A DNA stretch of 64,000 nt from CAYQQQ01 sp964420125 (GTDB taxonomy: Bacteria > Actinomycetota > Acidimicrobiia > Acidimicrobiales > Microtrichaceae). Under the pieces are notes generated by a model. That model was given only the letters and a program-made list of their open reading frames with translations, was not told where the DNA came from and did not search any database. Made by a program: the position numbers and the translations under genes. Shown one piece after another: positions 48,588 to 57,800 of the stretch. The number at the start of each line of letters is the position of its first letter. Within the stretch, counting starts at the first letter, position 1. The stretch is from positions 1 through 64,000 of the forward strand of contig CAYQQQ010000013.1 in NCBI GenBank assembly GCA_964420125.1. Reading direction: 5' to 3'.

Positions 48588-50235
48588 CGTGCACCGGCTC
48601 CATCCGGGTCCGCATCGATCGAGCCTGCGCCTGCGGTTCACCAAGTCCGTCCGATGGCGCCTGACGCTCACCGTGATCGTCGTGGTCGGTCTGGCGTTGC
48701 TCGGCGGGACGCTGCTCCTGGCGCAGTGGGTGGAGGCGACCCTGGTCACCGACCTGCGGTCACGCAACGAGGAGGTGCTGGCGCGCATGGAGGAAGCGCT
48801 CGGTCAGGGCCGCCTGCCTGCGGAGCTCCTGATGTCGCAGACCGACCTCGAGCGCCAGCTCGAGGCCACCGGCACCACCGACGTCGACCTCGAGGAGCTG
48901 CTCTCGAGCACCTTCTTCTACGTCGACGGCCCTGCCCTCTCCGGTCGGGGTGTCCGAGGGCTGGTGGATGACCAGGGCCGCCTGGTGCTCTTCGGGCGCT
49001 CCGGCCTGCCCGCCGAGCCCGGCACGGACTACACGGAGGTCCGTCGAGTGGTCCAGACGCAGTTCGGTCCGCTCACCTTGCACGCGGTCGCTCCGCTGGA
49101 CTCGGTGCACCGGTCGGTGCGTGCGTTCACCGGCGCCCTCTCGGTCGGGCTGCCGTTGCTGGTGGCCGCCGCCGGGGTCATGACGTGGGTGATCGCCGGT
49201 CGGACGCTCGCGCCGGTGGCGACCATGACGCGACGTGTGCGTGAGCTGTCGGCCACCAACCTGGACGCTCGGGTCCCGGTGCCGCCGAGCGGGGACGAGA
49301 TCGCCGAGCTGGCGGTCACCATGAACGAGATGCTCGACCGGCTGCAGCGGGCGTCGGTGGCGCAGCGCCAGTTCGTCTCGGATGCCTCCCACGAGCTGCG
49401 CTCGCCCGTGGCCTCCATACGCGCCCAGCTGGAGACCGCCCTGCGATATCCCGACGACGTGGACTGGCCCGAGGTGGCCCGGGTGGTGCTGGCCGAGGAC
49501 GATCGCCTCGACCATCTCGTCGGCAACCTCCTGGCACTGGCCCGCCTGGAGGAAGGCCGGCGAGGTCCGCGCACCGAGGTCGATCTCGAGGACCTCGTGC
49601 TGGCGCAGCTCCGACGCCTCACCGGCGTCTCATGCGACGCCTCGGCGGTGTCCGCCGGTCGGGTGTGGGGCAACGCGTCCGAGTTGACCTCCGTGGTGCG
49701 CAACCTGGTCGACAACGCGGCTCGACACGCTCGTAGCACCGTGGCGGTGTCGGTGCGCGACGAGGGACCCTGGGTGGTGGTGCGCGTGGAGGACGACGGT
49801 GCCGGGGTGCCCCCCGAGGACCGCGATCGCATCTTCGAGCGCTTCGCCCGCCTGGAGGAGGGGCGCTCGCGTGACGGGGGGGGAGCCGGGCTCGGCCTGG
49901 CGCTGAGCCGTCGGATCGTGGAGCAGCACGGTGGACGGATCCATGTGGAGGATCGGGACGGGGGCGGTGCAGCCTTCGTGGTCACGTTCCCCTCGGCGAG
50001 TTGGACCGGCACGGAGGCGGCGGGATCGGCGGTGGAGTCGCCCGATTCGCCTGGTGCTGCGACCATGCCGGCGCGCCCCGACGGCGTGCCCCGGCACGAG
50101 GCCGACCCTGGATCCGGCTCAGGAGATCGCCAGGCCGTGGGGGAGCTCGACGAGGAACCGTCGGAAGGCGCTCGCCGGCAGGGGAGGGGCGATCAGGAAG
50201 CCCTGCGCCGAGTCACATCCAGCTTCGGTGAGTAG
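48568..50235 (+). CDS. Two-component sensor histidine kinase
   Basis: A 555-residue kinase partnered with the preceding regulator. Membrane segments are at about 31-52 and 190-212 (ALSVGLPLLVAAAGVMTWVIAG), with an extracellular sensor between. HAMP (GRTLAPVATMTRRVRELSATNLDARVPVP), dimerisation domain with SDASHELRSPVASIRAQLE, and an ATPase domain with NLVDNAARHA, VEDDGAGVPPEDRDRIFERF and GAGLGLALSRRIVEQHGG follow. About 80 low-complexity residues extend past the catalytic fold, and their codons overlap the 3' end of the convergent EAL gene by 117 bases. GTG 48580 or 48589 are alternative starts. Confidence 0.92.
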   Translation: MRHRVADVHRLHPGPHRSSLRLRFTKSVRWRLTLTVIVVVGLALLGGTLLLAQWVEATLVTDLRSRNEEVLARMEEALGQGRLPAELLMSQTDLERQLEATGTTDVDLEELLSSTFFYVDGPALSGRGVRGLVDDQGRLVLFGRSGLPAEPGTDYTEVRRVVQTQFGPLTLHAVAPLDSVHRSVRAFTGALSVGLPLLVAAAGVMTWVIAGRTLAPVATMTRRVRELSATNLDARVPVPPSGDEIAELAVTMNEMLDRLQRASVAQRQFVSDASHELRSPVASIRAQLETALRYPDDVDWPEVARVVLAEDDRLDHLVGNLLALARLEEGRRGPRTEVDLEDLVLAQLRRLTGVSCDASAVSAGRVWGNASELTSVVRNLVDNAARHARSTVAVSVRDEGPWVVVRVEDDGAGVPPEDRDRIFERFARLEEGRSRDGGGAGLGLALSRRIVEQHGGRIHVEDRDGGGAAFVVTFPSASWTGTEAAGSAVESPDSPGAATMPARPDGVPRHEADPGSGSGDRQAVGELDEEPSEGARRQGRGDQEALRRVTSSFGE

Positions 50236-51864
50236 CCGCCGCTGCAGCTCTGTCTCGACCCCTTCGGCCACCGCAGCCACCCCGAGGTTGTGCGCCAGCG
50301 AGACGATGGTGCGGGTGATCGTGCCCGAGCGCTCGTCGTGGAGGTCGCCGACGAAGCGCCGGTCGATCTTGAGGGTGTGCAGCGGCAGGCTGTGCAGGTA
50401 CGACAGCGACGAGTAGCCCGTGCCGAAGTCGTCGATGGCCACCCGCACACCCCAGGCGTCGAGCTGGCGAAGCCGATCTGCTGCGCTGCGGAGGTCGTCC
50501 ACCAGGAGTGCCTCGGTGATCTCCAGCTCGAGGCGGTGGGGGTCGAGCCCGGCCTCGGCGACCGTCTTGGCGAGTCGGTCGAGGAACTCGCGCCGGTTGA
50601 ACTCAGCGGGAGAGATGTTCACCGACATGCGGGCCTCGGTGGGGAAGAGGCGCTCGGCGCTCCAGGTCGCGAGGTCGTCGGCGACGGTTCGCAGCACGAG
50701 CTCGCTGATGGCTCCGATCGAGCCCGTGGCCTCGGCGGTGGGGATGAACACCGACGGCGCGACCGGACCCCGCTCCGGATGGTGCCACCGCACCAGGGCC
50801 TCGGCGCTCACCAGGGTGCCGAGGCGCAGGTCGATGATGGGCTGGTAGTACACCTCGAGCTCGTGTCGGGCCGCGGCGCGCCGCAGCTCGCGCTCCAGGT
50901 GGATGCGGTCGTGGTGGCGGATGTCGACGCTCAGGTCGTGGAAGCGGAACTGGTCCCGTCCCCCGGCACGGCTGCGCCGCAGCGCCCGGTCGGCGGCGGC
51001 CATCAGCTCGGGAGCGGTACGTGCGTCCTCGGGGCTTCGGGCGGCCCCGATCGAGGCGGTGAGGTGCAGTTCGAGATCGTCGTGGAGGATGGGCCGTGCC
51101 ACCCGCCGCTGGACCTCCTCGGCGAGCAGTCGGAGCCGGACGTCGAAGCGCTGCCCGTGGTGGTCGGAGTCGACCACGAGCAGGAACTCGTCGACGCCGA
51201 CCCGTCCGACCTCCACGCGGCGTTCGGTCAGGCCTCGCAGGCGTGTGGCGACCTCGACGAGCACGACGTCCCCGGTGGTGGGTCCGAACGTGTCGTTGAT
51301 GGCCCGGAACCCGTCGAGGTCGACGTGGAGGACCCCGACGCGCCCACCTCGGGGTCCTGACTGCCTCAGCAGCTCGGCGAGGCGTTCGGTGATGCGCTCC
51401 CGGCTGGTGAGGTCCGTGAGCACGTCGGTGTGCATGAGCCTCCGCAGGCTCTGCTCGGCGTCGATCACCGAGGTGAGGTCGGTGAGGGCCAGCACCGCAC
51501 CGGCTCCGGTGTGCAGGGGATCGAGGAGCCCGACGCGCAGCCGGACCCAGGTGCGGTGGCCGTGGTGATCTCCGATCTGCACGGTGCACCCAGGGTCCTC
51601 TGCGTCGGGGCCGACGCCTCGCAGCACGCGGTGCAGGGGGGACTCGACCGCCGGGATCATCCGCCCGGCCTCGTCCCAGAGGGTCCACGGCGGATCGAGG
51701 GCGTTGCGGCCGAGGATCCGCTCGGCCGGGATGCGCAGGAGGCGGCACAGCGAGGGGTTGGCCGCCGTGATCACCCCCGCGCCGGAGACCAGCGCGACGC
51801 CCTCGGTGAGCACCGAGAGCGATCCTGCCGACAGCGTCGGCTGCTCAGATGGTGGTGTGACCAA
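50119..51864 (-). CDS. PAS-GGDEF(degenerate)-EAL protein, likely c-di-GMP phosphodiesterase
   Basis: A 581-residue cytoplasmic protein. PAS-like sensor (about 15-130), GGDEF-like domain (about 150-310) and EAL domain (about 325-575). The GGDEF active loop reads GRVGVDEF, with the first two glycines altered, so cyclase activity is doubtful. The EAL domain keeps SAEALVRWHHPERG, SVNISPAEFNRREF, LELEITEALLVDD, AIDDFGTGYSSLSYLHSLP and KIDRRFV, the residues needed for metal and c-di-GMP cleavage. It probably lowers c-di-GMP. Its last 117 bases lie opposite the end of the histidine kinase gene. Confidence 0.9.
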   Translation of the reverse strand: MVTPPSEQPTLSAGSLSVLTEGVALVSGAGVITAANPSLCRLLRIPAERILGRNALDPPWTLWDEAGRMIPAVESPLHRVLRGVGPDAEDPGCTVQIGDHHGHRTWVRLRVGLLDPLHTGAGAVLALTDLTSVIDAEQSLRRLMHTDVLTDLTSRERITERLAELLRQSGPRGGRVGVLHVDLDGFRAINDTFGPTTGDVVLVEVATRLRGLTERRVEVGRVGVDEFLLVVDSDHHGQRFDVRLRLLAEEVQRRVARPILHDDLELHLTASIGAARSPEDARTAPELMAAADRALRRSRAGGRDQFRFHDLSVDIRHHDRIHLERELRRAAARHELEVYYQPIIDLRLGTLVSAEALVRWHHPERGPVAPSVFIPTAEATGSIGAISELVLRTVADDLATWSAERLFPTEARMSVNISPAEFNRREFLDRLAKTVAEAGLDPHRLELEITEALLVDDLRSAADRLRQLDAWGVRVAIDDFGTGYSSLSYLHSLPLHTLKIDRRFVGDLHDERSGTITRTIVSLAHNLGVAAVAEGVETELQRRLLTEAGCDSAQGFLIAPPLPASAFRRFLVELPHGLAIS

Positions 51865-51981
51865 GTGCCGGGGCCCTCCGGTGTCACGCCCTCGTACGGG
51901 TGGCGTTGGCGCGTGGCTGCGGGTTGTGGGCCCACCCTATTCCGATCTCACTCTCCGTGCGGTGATCCTCACAGCAGAGCG

Positions 51982-52011
51982 GGCCGGGCGGATGGACCAC
52001 TCCGCCCGGCC
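51982..52011 (-). terminator. Hairpin after the M3 peptidase gene
   Basis: GGCCGGGCGGA (51982-51992) and TCCGCCCGGCC (52001-52011) form a perfect 11-bp stem with an 8-base loop. It lies 27 bases past the stop of the leftward peptidase gene (52038) and before the EAL gene start region. Confidence 0.65.
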
Positions 52012-52037
52012 TCCGACGGCGCGGTCTCGTCAACGGA

Positions 52038-53888
52038 TCACCCCGAGAGGCGCCCGGCGTCCCGGGCGGCGTCGATGGCCGCGTCGAGCTGCTCCTCCAC
52101 GATGTCGAGGCCCGCGTCCCAGAACCCGGGATCGGTCAGGTCGCAGTCCACGATGCGGCCGAGCGCCTCGGGAGGCGCCGACCCCCCGGCGCGCAGCAGC
52201 TCGAGGTACGAGGGCACGAACGCGGCACCTCGCGCCCGGTAGCGGGCGTAGACCGACAGCGCCAGCAGCTGGCCGTAGGCGTAGGCGTACACGTAGCCGG
52301 GGGAGCCGATGAAGTGCGGGATGTAGCTCCACCAGCTCCGGTAGCCGTCGGTGAGCTGCACGGCGTCGCCCAGCATGTCCGACTGCGTCCCGGTCCACAG
52401 CTCGCCGAATCGCTCCACGGAGATCTCGCCGACCTCGCGTCGCTCGGTGTGCGCCGCAGCCTCGAATCGGTTCATCGCCACCTGGCGGAACACGGTGGCG
52501 ATGGAGTCCTCCAAGGTGGAGGCGAGCAGCGCGAACCGCTGGTCGGGCTCGTCGATCTGCTCCAGCAGCGCGTGGTTGGTGACCGCTTCGCCGAACACCG
52601 ATGCCGTCTCGGCCAGGGTGAGCGGCGTGCTCTGGTGGAACACGCCCTGATCCCGCGCGAGGTAGGCGTGCAGCCCGTGGCCGAGCTCGTGGGCGAGGGT
52701 GAGGACGTCGCGGTTGCGACTGGTCCAGTTGAGCAGCACGTAGGGGTGGTGCGAGGGGACGGTGTAGGCGCAGAAGGCCCCGGGGCGCTTGCCCTCCACG
52801 GTGGGGGCATCGATCCACCGCTCGTCGAAGAAGCGGCGGGCCACGTCGGCCAGCTCCGGCGAGAAGCTGGCGTAGGCGTCGAGCACCAGCGCGCGGGCGC
52901 TGGACCAGCCGATCGTCGACTCGTCGGCGGCGACCGATGCCATCCGGTCGTAGTCGGCGAGCCGCTCGACGCCGAGCACCTCTGCCTTGGTGGCGTACCA
53001 GCGCTGGGCGATGTCGTAGCGGGCGATCACGGCGTCGATGAGCGCCTGCACGGACTCGTCGGATGCCTCGTTGGACAGGTTCCGCGAGGACACCCAGCTG
53101 GGATAGCTGCGCAGGCGGTCGTCGACGGACTTGTCCAGCAGCAGGGTGTTGTACACGTAGGCGCGGGTGCGGAGACCCGGCGCCAGGGCCTGCGTGACCG
53201 CCTCGGCCGCGGAGGCCCTGACCTCGCGATCCGGGTGCTGCAGCAGCGAGAGCCCGGCCTCGAGCCCGGCGGTCACGGTGGACGCTCCGGGCTGGCCCAT
53301 CACCTCTCCGGGCAGCTCTACGGTGATGGTGGAGGTGAGCTCGTCGAAGAGGCGCACCCATGCCGACGCCCCGCTCACGGACTTCTCGGTGAGCAGGCGC
53401 TCCTCGGGTTCGGTGAGCAGGTGGTCCCGGTACCGACGGAGGTTGCGCAGGTGGTGGGCGCAGAAGTCGAGGGAGGGGTCGGCGAGGAGCTGCTCGACCC
53501 GGTCGGCGTCGAGGGCCGCCCACTCCAGCTCGAAGAACACCAGCTTCGTGGACATGGCGGTGGCGCGCTCCTGCACCACCATGAGCTGTGCACCTCTGTC
53601 AGGGTCGATGGTGTTCTCCGAGAACCGGAGCATCACGTAGTTGCCGACTCGCCCGAGCAGCTCCTCCAGCTCGGCGGATCGGTGCATGAGCGTGGCGAGG
53701 TCGCCGGCACCGAGGGAGGCGATGGTGCCCCTCGCCGAGGCCAGCTCGTCGGTGAGCGTGTCGGCCTCGTCGAGGAGCCGCTCGACCGTGCCGCCCCCCA
53801 GCAGCGGATCGAGCTCCCAGCGCACCTGGGCAGCGGTGAGGTCGGCGTCGTCGGGCGTTGTGGTCGGGCTGGTGTGCTCGGCGGTCAT
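52038..53888 (-). CDS. M3 family oligoendopeptidase (PepF-like)
   Basis: A 616-residue zinc metallopeptidase cutting short peptides in the cytoplasm. The zinc site is LAHELGHGLHAYLAR (H-E-x2-H) with the downstream glutamate in LTLAETASVFGEAV. The N-terminal helical part has RVGNYVMLRFSENTIDPDRGAQLM, and YSYPHF-like end region SWWSYIPHFIGSPGYVYAYAYGQLLAL is typical of PepF. ATG 53888 is used; the frame extends further but without family likeness. It lies 11 bases after the acetyltransferase-like gene and is probably co-transcribed. Confidence 0.9.
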   Translation of the reverse strand: MTAEHTSPTTTPDDADLTAAQVRWELDPLLGGGTVERLLDEADTLTDELASARGTIASLGAGDLATLMHRSAELEELLGRVGNYVMLRFSENTIDPDRGAQLMVVQERATAMSTKLVFFELEWAALDADRVEQLLADPSLDFCAHHLRNLRRYRDHLLTEPEERLLTEKSVSGASAWVRLFDELTSTITVELPGEVMGQPGASTVTAGLEAGLSLLQHPDREVRASAAEAVTQALAPGLRTRAYVYNTLLLDKSVDDRLRSYPSWVSSRNLSNEASDESVQALIDAVIARYDIAQRWYATKAEVLGVERLADYDRMASVAADESTIGWSSARALVLDAYASFSPELADVARRFFDERWIDAPTVEGKRPGAFCAYTVPSHHPYVLLNWTSRNRDVLTLAHELGHGLHAYLARDQGVFHQSTPLTLAETASVFGEAVTNHALLEQIDEPDQRFALLASTLEDSIATVFRQVAMNRFEAAAHTERREVGEISVERFGELWTGTQSDMLGDAVQLTDGYRSWWSYIPHFIGSPGYVYAYAYGQLLALSVYARYRARGAAFVPSYLELLRAGGSAPPEALGRIVDCDLTDPGFWDAGLDIVEEQLDAAIDAARDAGRLSG

Positions 53889-53899
53889 GGGGTCCGAGG

Positions 53900-54805
53900 C
53901 TATCGAGGTGGTGGGACACGTCTGCGTCGTCGTCCGGGCCGTGCGATCGTGGCTCGGGGCACTGCCGCCAACAGCTGGCCGAGGTTGTGGAGGATCACCC
54001 GACGCGAGGCGTCGAAGAGCAGGAGGACCGACTCGCCCTGGCACGGATCGACGTGGCGGTCGAAGAACGCATCGATCTCGGCGTCGCCGCTGGCGTGCGT
54101 TCCCGCACCACGTGGGAGGCCGGCGTCACGCAACACCCCGAGCCGGGGGTCGAAGTGCAGCTCGGGGAACTGGCGGGTGGCGATCTCGGTCGCCATCGAG
54201 ACCAGCGCGGGGTCGGCCGGGTGGCCGTCGAGGGGCGGGTAGAGGTGTTGGCTGCGCGGGATCGGACTGCGTGCTCGCCATGCCCGCACGGCGAGGGGGT
54301 TGATCACGTTGGTGGTGAAGTAGAGGTCGACGAAGGGTGTCAAGGCGAAGTGGGCGAACCCGATGCGCGCTGCCAACGAGAACGCCACACCTCGTCCGTG
54401 CACGCGCGGCTCGACGTAGCACGACCCGAGGTGCACGCATGTCCGTCCACCGATCCGGAACAGCTCGTAGGTCATGAAGCCCACGAGCCGTTCCGCGTCG
54501 TAGGCGAGGCAGGCACATGCGTTCTCTCGGAGCGCCTGTCGCCGTCGCTCCCAGAGTGTGTCGGCCCAGGCCGGATCCTCGGTGGCGGCAACGGTGTCGT
54601 GCATGAGCCGCCCCATCGCGGAGTGGAGACGGGTGAACTCGGCCAGGCTCAGCTCCGACAGGCGATGGCGCCGGTAGCGGAGGCGTCTGCCGGTGGACCT
54701 CGAGGAGATGATCATCGGGTCCGAGGTCGGGCCGGCGGTCGGGCGCCGGCCCGAACTGGTGGACTCGCCGATGACGGCCCCCAGATCCGGGTGAACATCG
54801 TTCAT
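53900..54805 (-). CDS. GNAT-like acetyltransferase-fold protein
   Basis: A 301-residue protein. The middle (RRHRLSELSLAEFTRLHSAMGRLMHDTV, then CLAYDAERLVGFMTYELFRIGGRTCVHLGSCYVEPRVHGRGVAFSLAARIG) has the strand-strand-R/G-x-x-G/A arrangement of a GNAT acetyl-CoA site, here VHGRGVA. The last third (DAFFDRHVDPCQGESVLLLFDASRRVILHNLGQLL) is unlike GNAT and unassigned. The substrate is unknown. The first 35 residues may be non-coding if translation starts at ATG 54715. Divergent from dnaE2 with 93 bases between. Confidence 0.55.
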   Translation of the reverse strand: MNDVHPDLGAVIGESTSSGRRPTAGPTSDPMIISSRSTGRRLRYRRHRLSELSLAEFTRLHSAMGRLMHDTVAATEDPAWADTLWERRRQALRENACACLAYDAERLVGFMTYELFRIGGRTCVHLGSCYVEPRVHGRGVAFSLAARIGFAHFALTPFVDLYFTTNVINPLAVRAWRARSPIPRSQHLYPPLDGHPADPALVSMATEIATRQFPELHFDPRLGVLRDAGLPRGAGTHASGDAEIDAFFDRHVDPCQGESVLLLFDASRRVILHNLGQLLAAVPRATIARPGRRRRRVPPPR

Positions 54806-54872
54806 GCGCCCGCAGACGATAGTGGGGTGGCGGTGCCCGGTCTTGCGGGCCCGGCGGACGTCGTTGCATGCA

Positions 54873-54888
54873 GCGAACAGGTGTTCGA
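54873..54888. promoter_or_regulatory. LexA (SOS) box before dnaE2
   Basis: GCGAACAGGTGTTCGA matches the actinobacterial LexA consensus TCGAAC-N4-GTTCGA at all but the first base. It ends 10 bases before the dnaE2 ATG at 54899, a position that would block transcription or its start. SOS control of dnaE2 is well established in Actinobacteria. Confidence 0.85.
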
Positions 54889-54898
54889 TACTCGCGGG

Positions 54899-57800
54899 AT
54901 GGGCTTCAACAACCCCGACGTCCCCTGGAACGAGATCGAGCGACGGCTGTCCGACCGGCAGGGCCGATCCGGGGGGAAGCCCTCCACCGGCACCGGTGCG
55001 CAGGGATGGTGGCGCGACGATCCCCTGGCACCACGTCGCCGTTCTCGTGCCCACCCCGGTGACGGAGGCGACAGCCCGGCATGGTCGCATCACCGTGAGC
55101 CCTACGAGTCCCCCGGGGACCTGCCGGTCCGCCGCGGCCCGGGTGGCCGTAGAGGGACGGCGGCGCCCTATGCCGAGTTGCACTGCCACTCGGCGTTCTC
55201 CTTCCTCGACGGCGCCTCCACACCCGAGGAGCTGGCCGAGGAGGCCGCCAGGCTCGGCCTGGAGGCTCTCGCGCTCACCGACCACCACGGCTTCTACGGG
55301 GTGGTCCGCTTCGCCGAGGCCGCACGGGCGCTGGGCCTGCCCACCGTCTTCGGCGCCGAGCTCACCATCGGGGCCGACCAGCCCCGGCCCGGTCCGGCCG
55401 ATCCCGACGGCCGCCACCTGCTGATCCTGGCCCGTGACCCCACGGGATACGCCCGGCTGTCGGCGTTGCTGTCGAGGGCGCAGATGGCGGGGGAGAAGGG
55501 GCGCCCCCGGTTGAGCTTCGCCGATGTGGCCGAGGCGGCTTCGGGGCGCGCCCGGGGCCACTGGGCGGTGCTCACCGGCTGCCGCAAGGGGACCGTGCCC
55601 GCCGCGCTGGTGGAGCACGGCCCGTCCGCCGCCGAGAGGGAGCTGCGGGCCCTGGTGGCCGCTTTCGGGGTGGAGCACACCTTCGTGGAGCTCTGGGACC
55701 ACGGCGATCCCCTCGACTCGGCCCGCAACGATGCCCTGGCCCGCCTGGCCGTGGGAGCCGGGGTGCCGGCGGTGGCCACCAACAACGTCCACTACGCCAC
55801 CCCCGCCGACCGGCGGCTGGCCACGGCCATGGCTGCGGTGCGGGCTCGTCGCAGCCTGGACGAGATCGACGGCTGGCTGCCGGCGGCGGCCGCCGCCCAC
55901 CTCCGCTCCGGGGAAGAGCAGCACCACCGCTTCGCCCGCTACCCCGGTGTGGTGGAGGCCGCCGCCGAGCTGGGTCGGGCCTGCGCCTTCGACCTGTCGC
56001 TGGTGGCCCCTGCCCTTCCACCGTTCCCGTGCCCGCCAGGACCCGACGGCCAACCGCTGTCGGAGGTCGACCTCCTGCGCCGTCTCACCGAGGAGGGCGC
56101 CACCCGCCGCTACGGACCCCGCCACGCCGAGCGGGTGCACGGCGCCTGGGCCCAGATCGACCACGAGCTCGACCTGATCTGCGCCATGGGGTTCCCCGGC
56201 TACTTCCTCATCGTGTGGGACCTGGTCGAGTTCTGCCGTCGCCACGACATCCTCTGCCAGGGTCGGGGTTCGGCGGCCAACTCGGCGGTCTGCTACGCCC
56301 TCGGCATCACCAAGGCCGACGCCGTGAGCCTGGGCCTGCTCTTCGAGCGATTCCTGTCTCCCGAGCGCGACGGCCCCCCCGACATCGACATCGACATCGA
56401 GTCCGGCCGGCGCGAGGAGGTCATCCAGTACGTCTACGAGCGCCACGGTCGGAGCCACGCGGCTCAGGTGGCCAACGTCATCACCTACCGCGCCCGCTCC
56501 GCGGTGCGCGACGCCGCCAAGGCCCTCGGGTTCTCCTCCGGCCAGCAGGACGCCTGGTCCAAGCGGCTCGACCGCTGGAGCGGCGTGCCTGTGCTCTCCT
56601 CCCGGCGGGAGGAGAACCCCATCCCTCTTCCAGTGCTGGAGCTGGCCGCCGGGTTCGAGGACCTGCCCCGTCACCTGGGCATCCACTCGGGGGGCATGGT
56701 GATCTGCGACCGACCGGTGGTGGAGGTGTGTCCCACCGAGTGGGCCCGCATGGAGAACCGCTCCGTGCTGCAGTGGGACAAGGACGACTGCGCGGCGGCC
56801 GGCCTGGTGAAGTTCGACCTGCTCGGCCTCGGCATGCTGTCGGCCATCCACTACGCCCTGGACCTGGTGCGCGACCACCACGGGGTGGAGGTGGATCTGG
56901 CGGAGCTCCCCCAGGAGGACGCGGTCTACGAGATGCTGTGCCGGGCCGACACGGTCGGGGTGTTCCAGATCGAGTCCCGGGCCCAGATGGCCACCCTGCC
57001 CCGGCTGCGGCCACGCTGCTTCTACGACCTGGTGGTCGAGGTCGCCCTCATCCGTCCCGGTCCGATCCAGGGCGGCTCGGTGCACCCCTACATCCGACGC
57101 CGCAAAGGTGAGGAGCCGGTCACCTACCTGCACCCGCTGCTCAAGCCCTCCCTCGAGAAGACCCTGGGGGTGCCATTGTTCCAGGAGCAGCTGATGCAGA
57201 TGGCCATCGACGTGGCCGGCTTCACCCCTGCCGAGGCCGACCAGCTGCGCCAGGCCATGGCCTCCAAGCGCTCGGTGCGGCGCATGGCGGCGCTGCGGGA
57301 CCGCTTCGACGCCGGCCTCGCCGAACGTGGCATCACCGGCGAGGCGGCAGAGGCGATCTGGGAGAAGCTGGCCGCCTTCGCCAACTACGGCTTCCCCGAG
57401 TCCCACTCGGTGAGCTTCGCCTACCTGGTGTACGCCTCGTCGTGGTTGAAGTACCACTACCCGGCCGCCTTCTGCGCGGCGCTGCTCAACGCCCAGCCCA
57501 TGGGGTTCTACTCGCCGCAGTCCCTCGCCCAGGACGCCCGCCGCCACGGGGTGGTCGTGCGCACCCCTGATCTGCAGGCCTCCGGGTGGAACGCCACGCT
57601 GGAGCCCGAGGGTGGTTCCCGGGGCGAACGTGTCCCCTCTCGCCCGTCCAGCTGGGGATGGGACGGTCCCGCGGTGCGTCTCGGGCTCTCCTCGGTGCGA
57701 GGCATCGGCGACGAGCTGGCGCAACGGATCGTCGCCGGTCGTCCCTACACCGGCCCAGACGAGCTGGCCCGTCGGATCGGCCTGGACCGCGGGCATCTGG

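Noticed and set aside
53858..54898. Extension of the dnaE2 frame upstream of ATG 54899
   Set aside because: It runs antisense through the acetyltransferase-like gene and across the LexA box, so it cannot be part of dnaE2.
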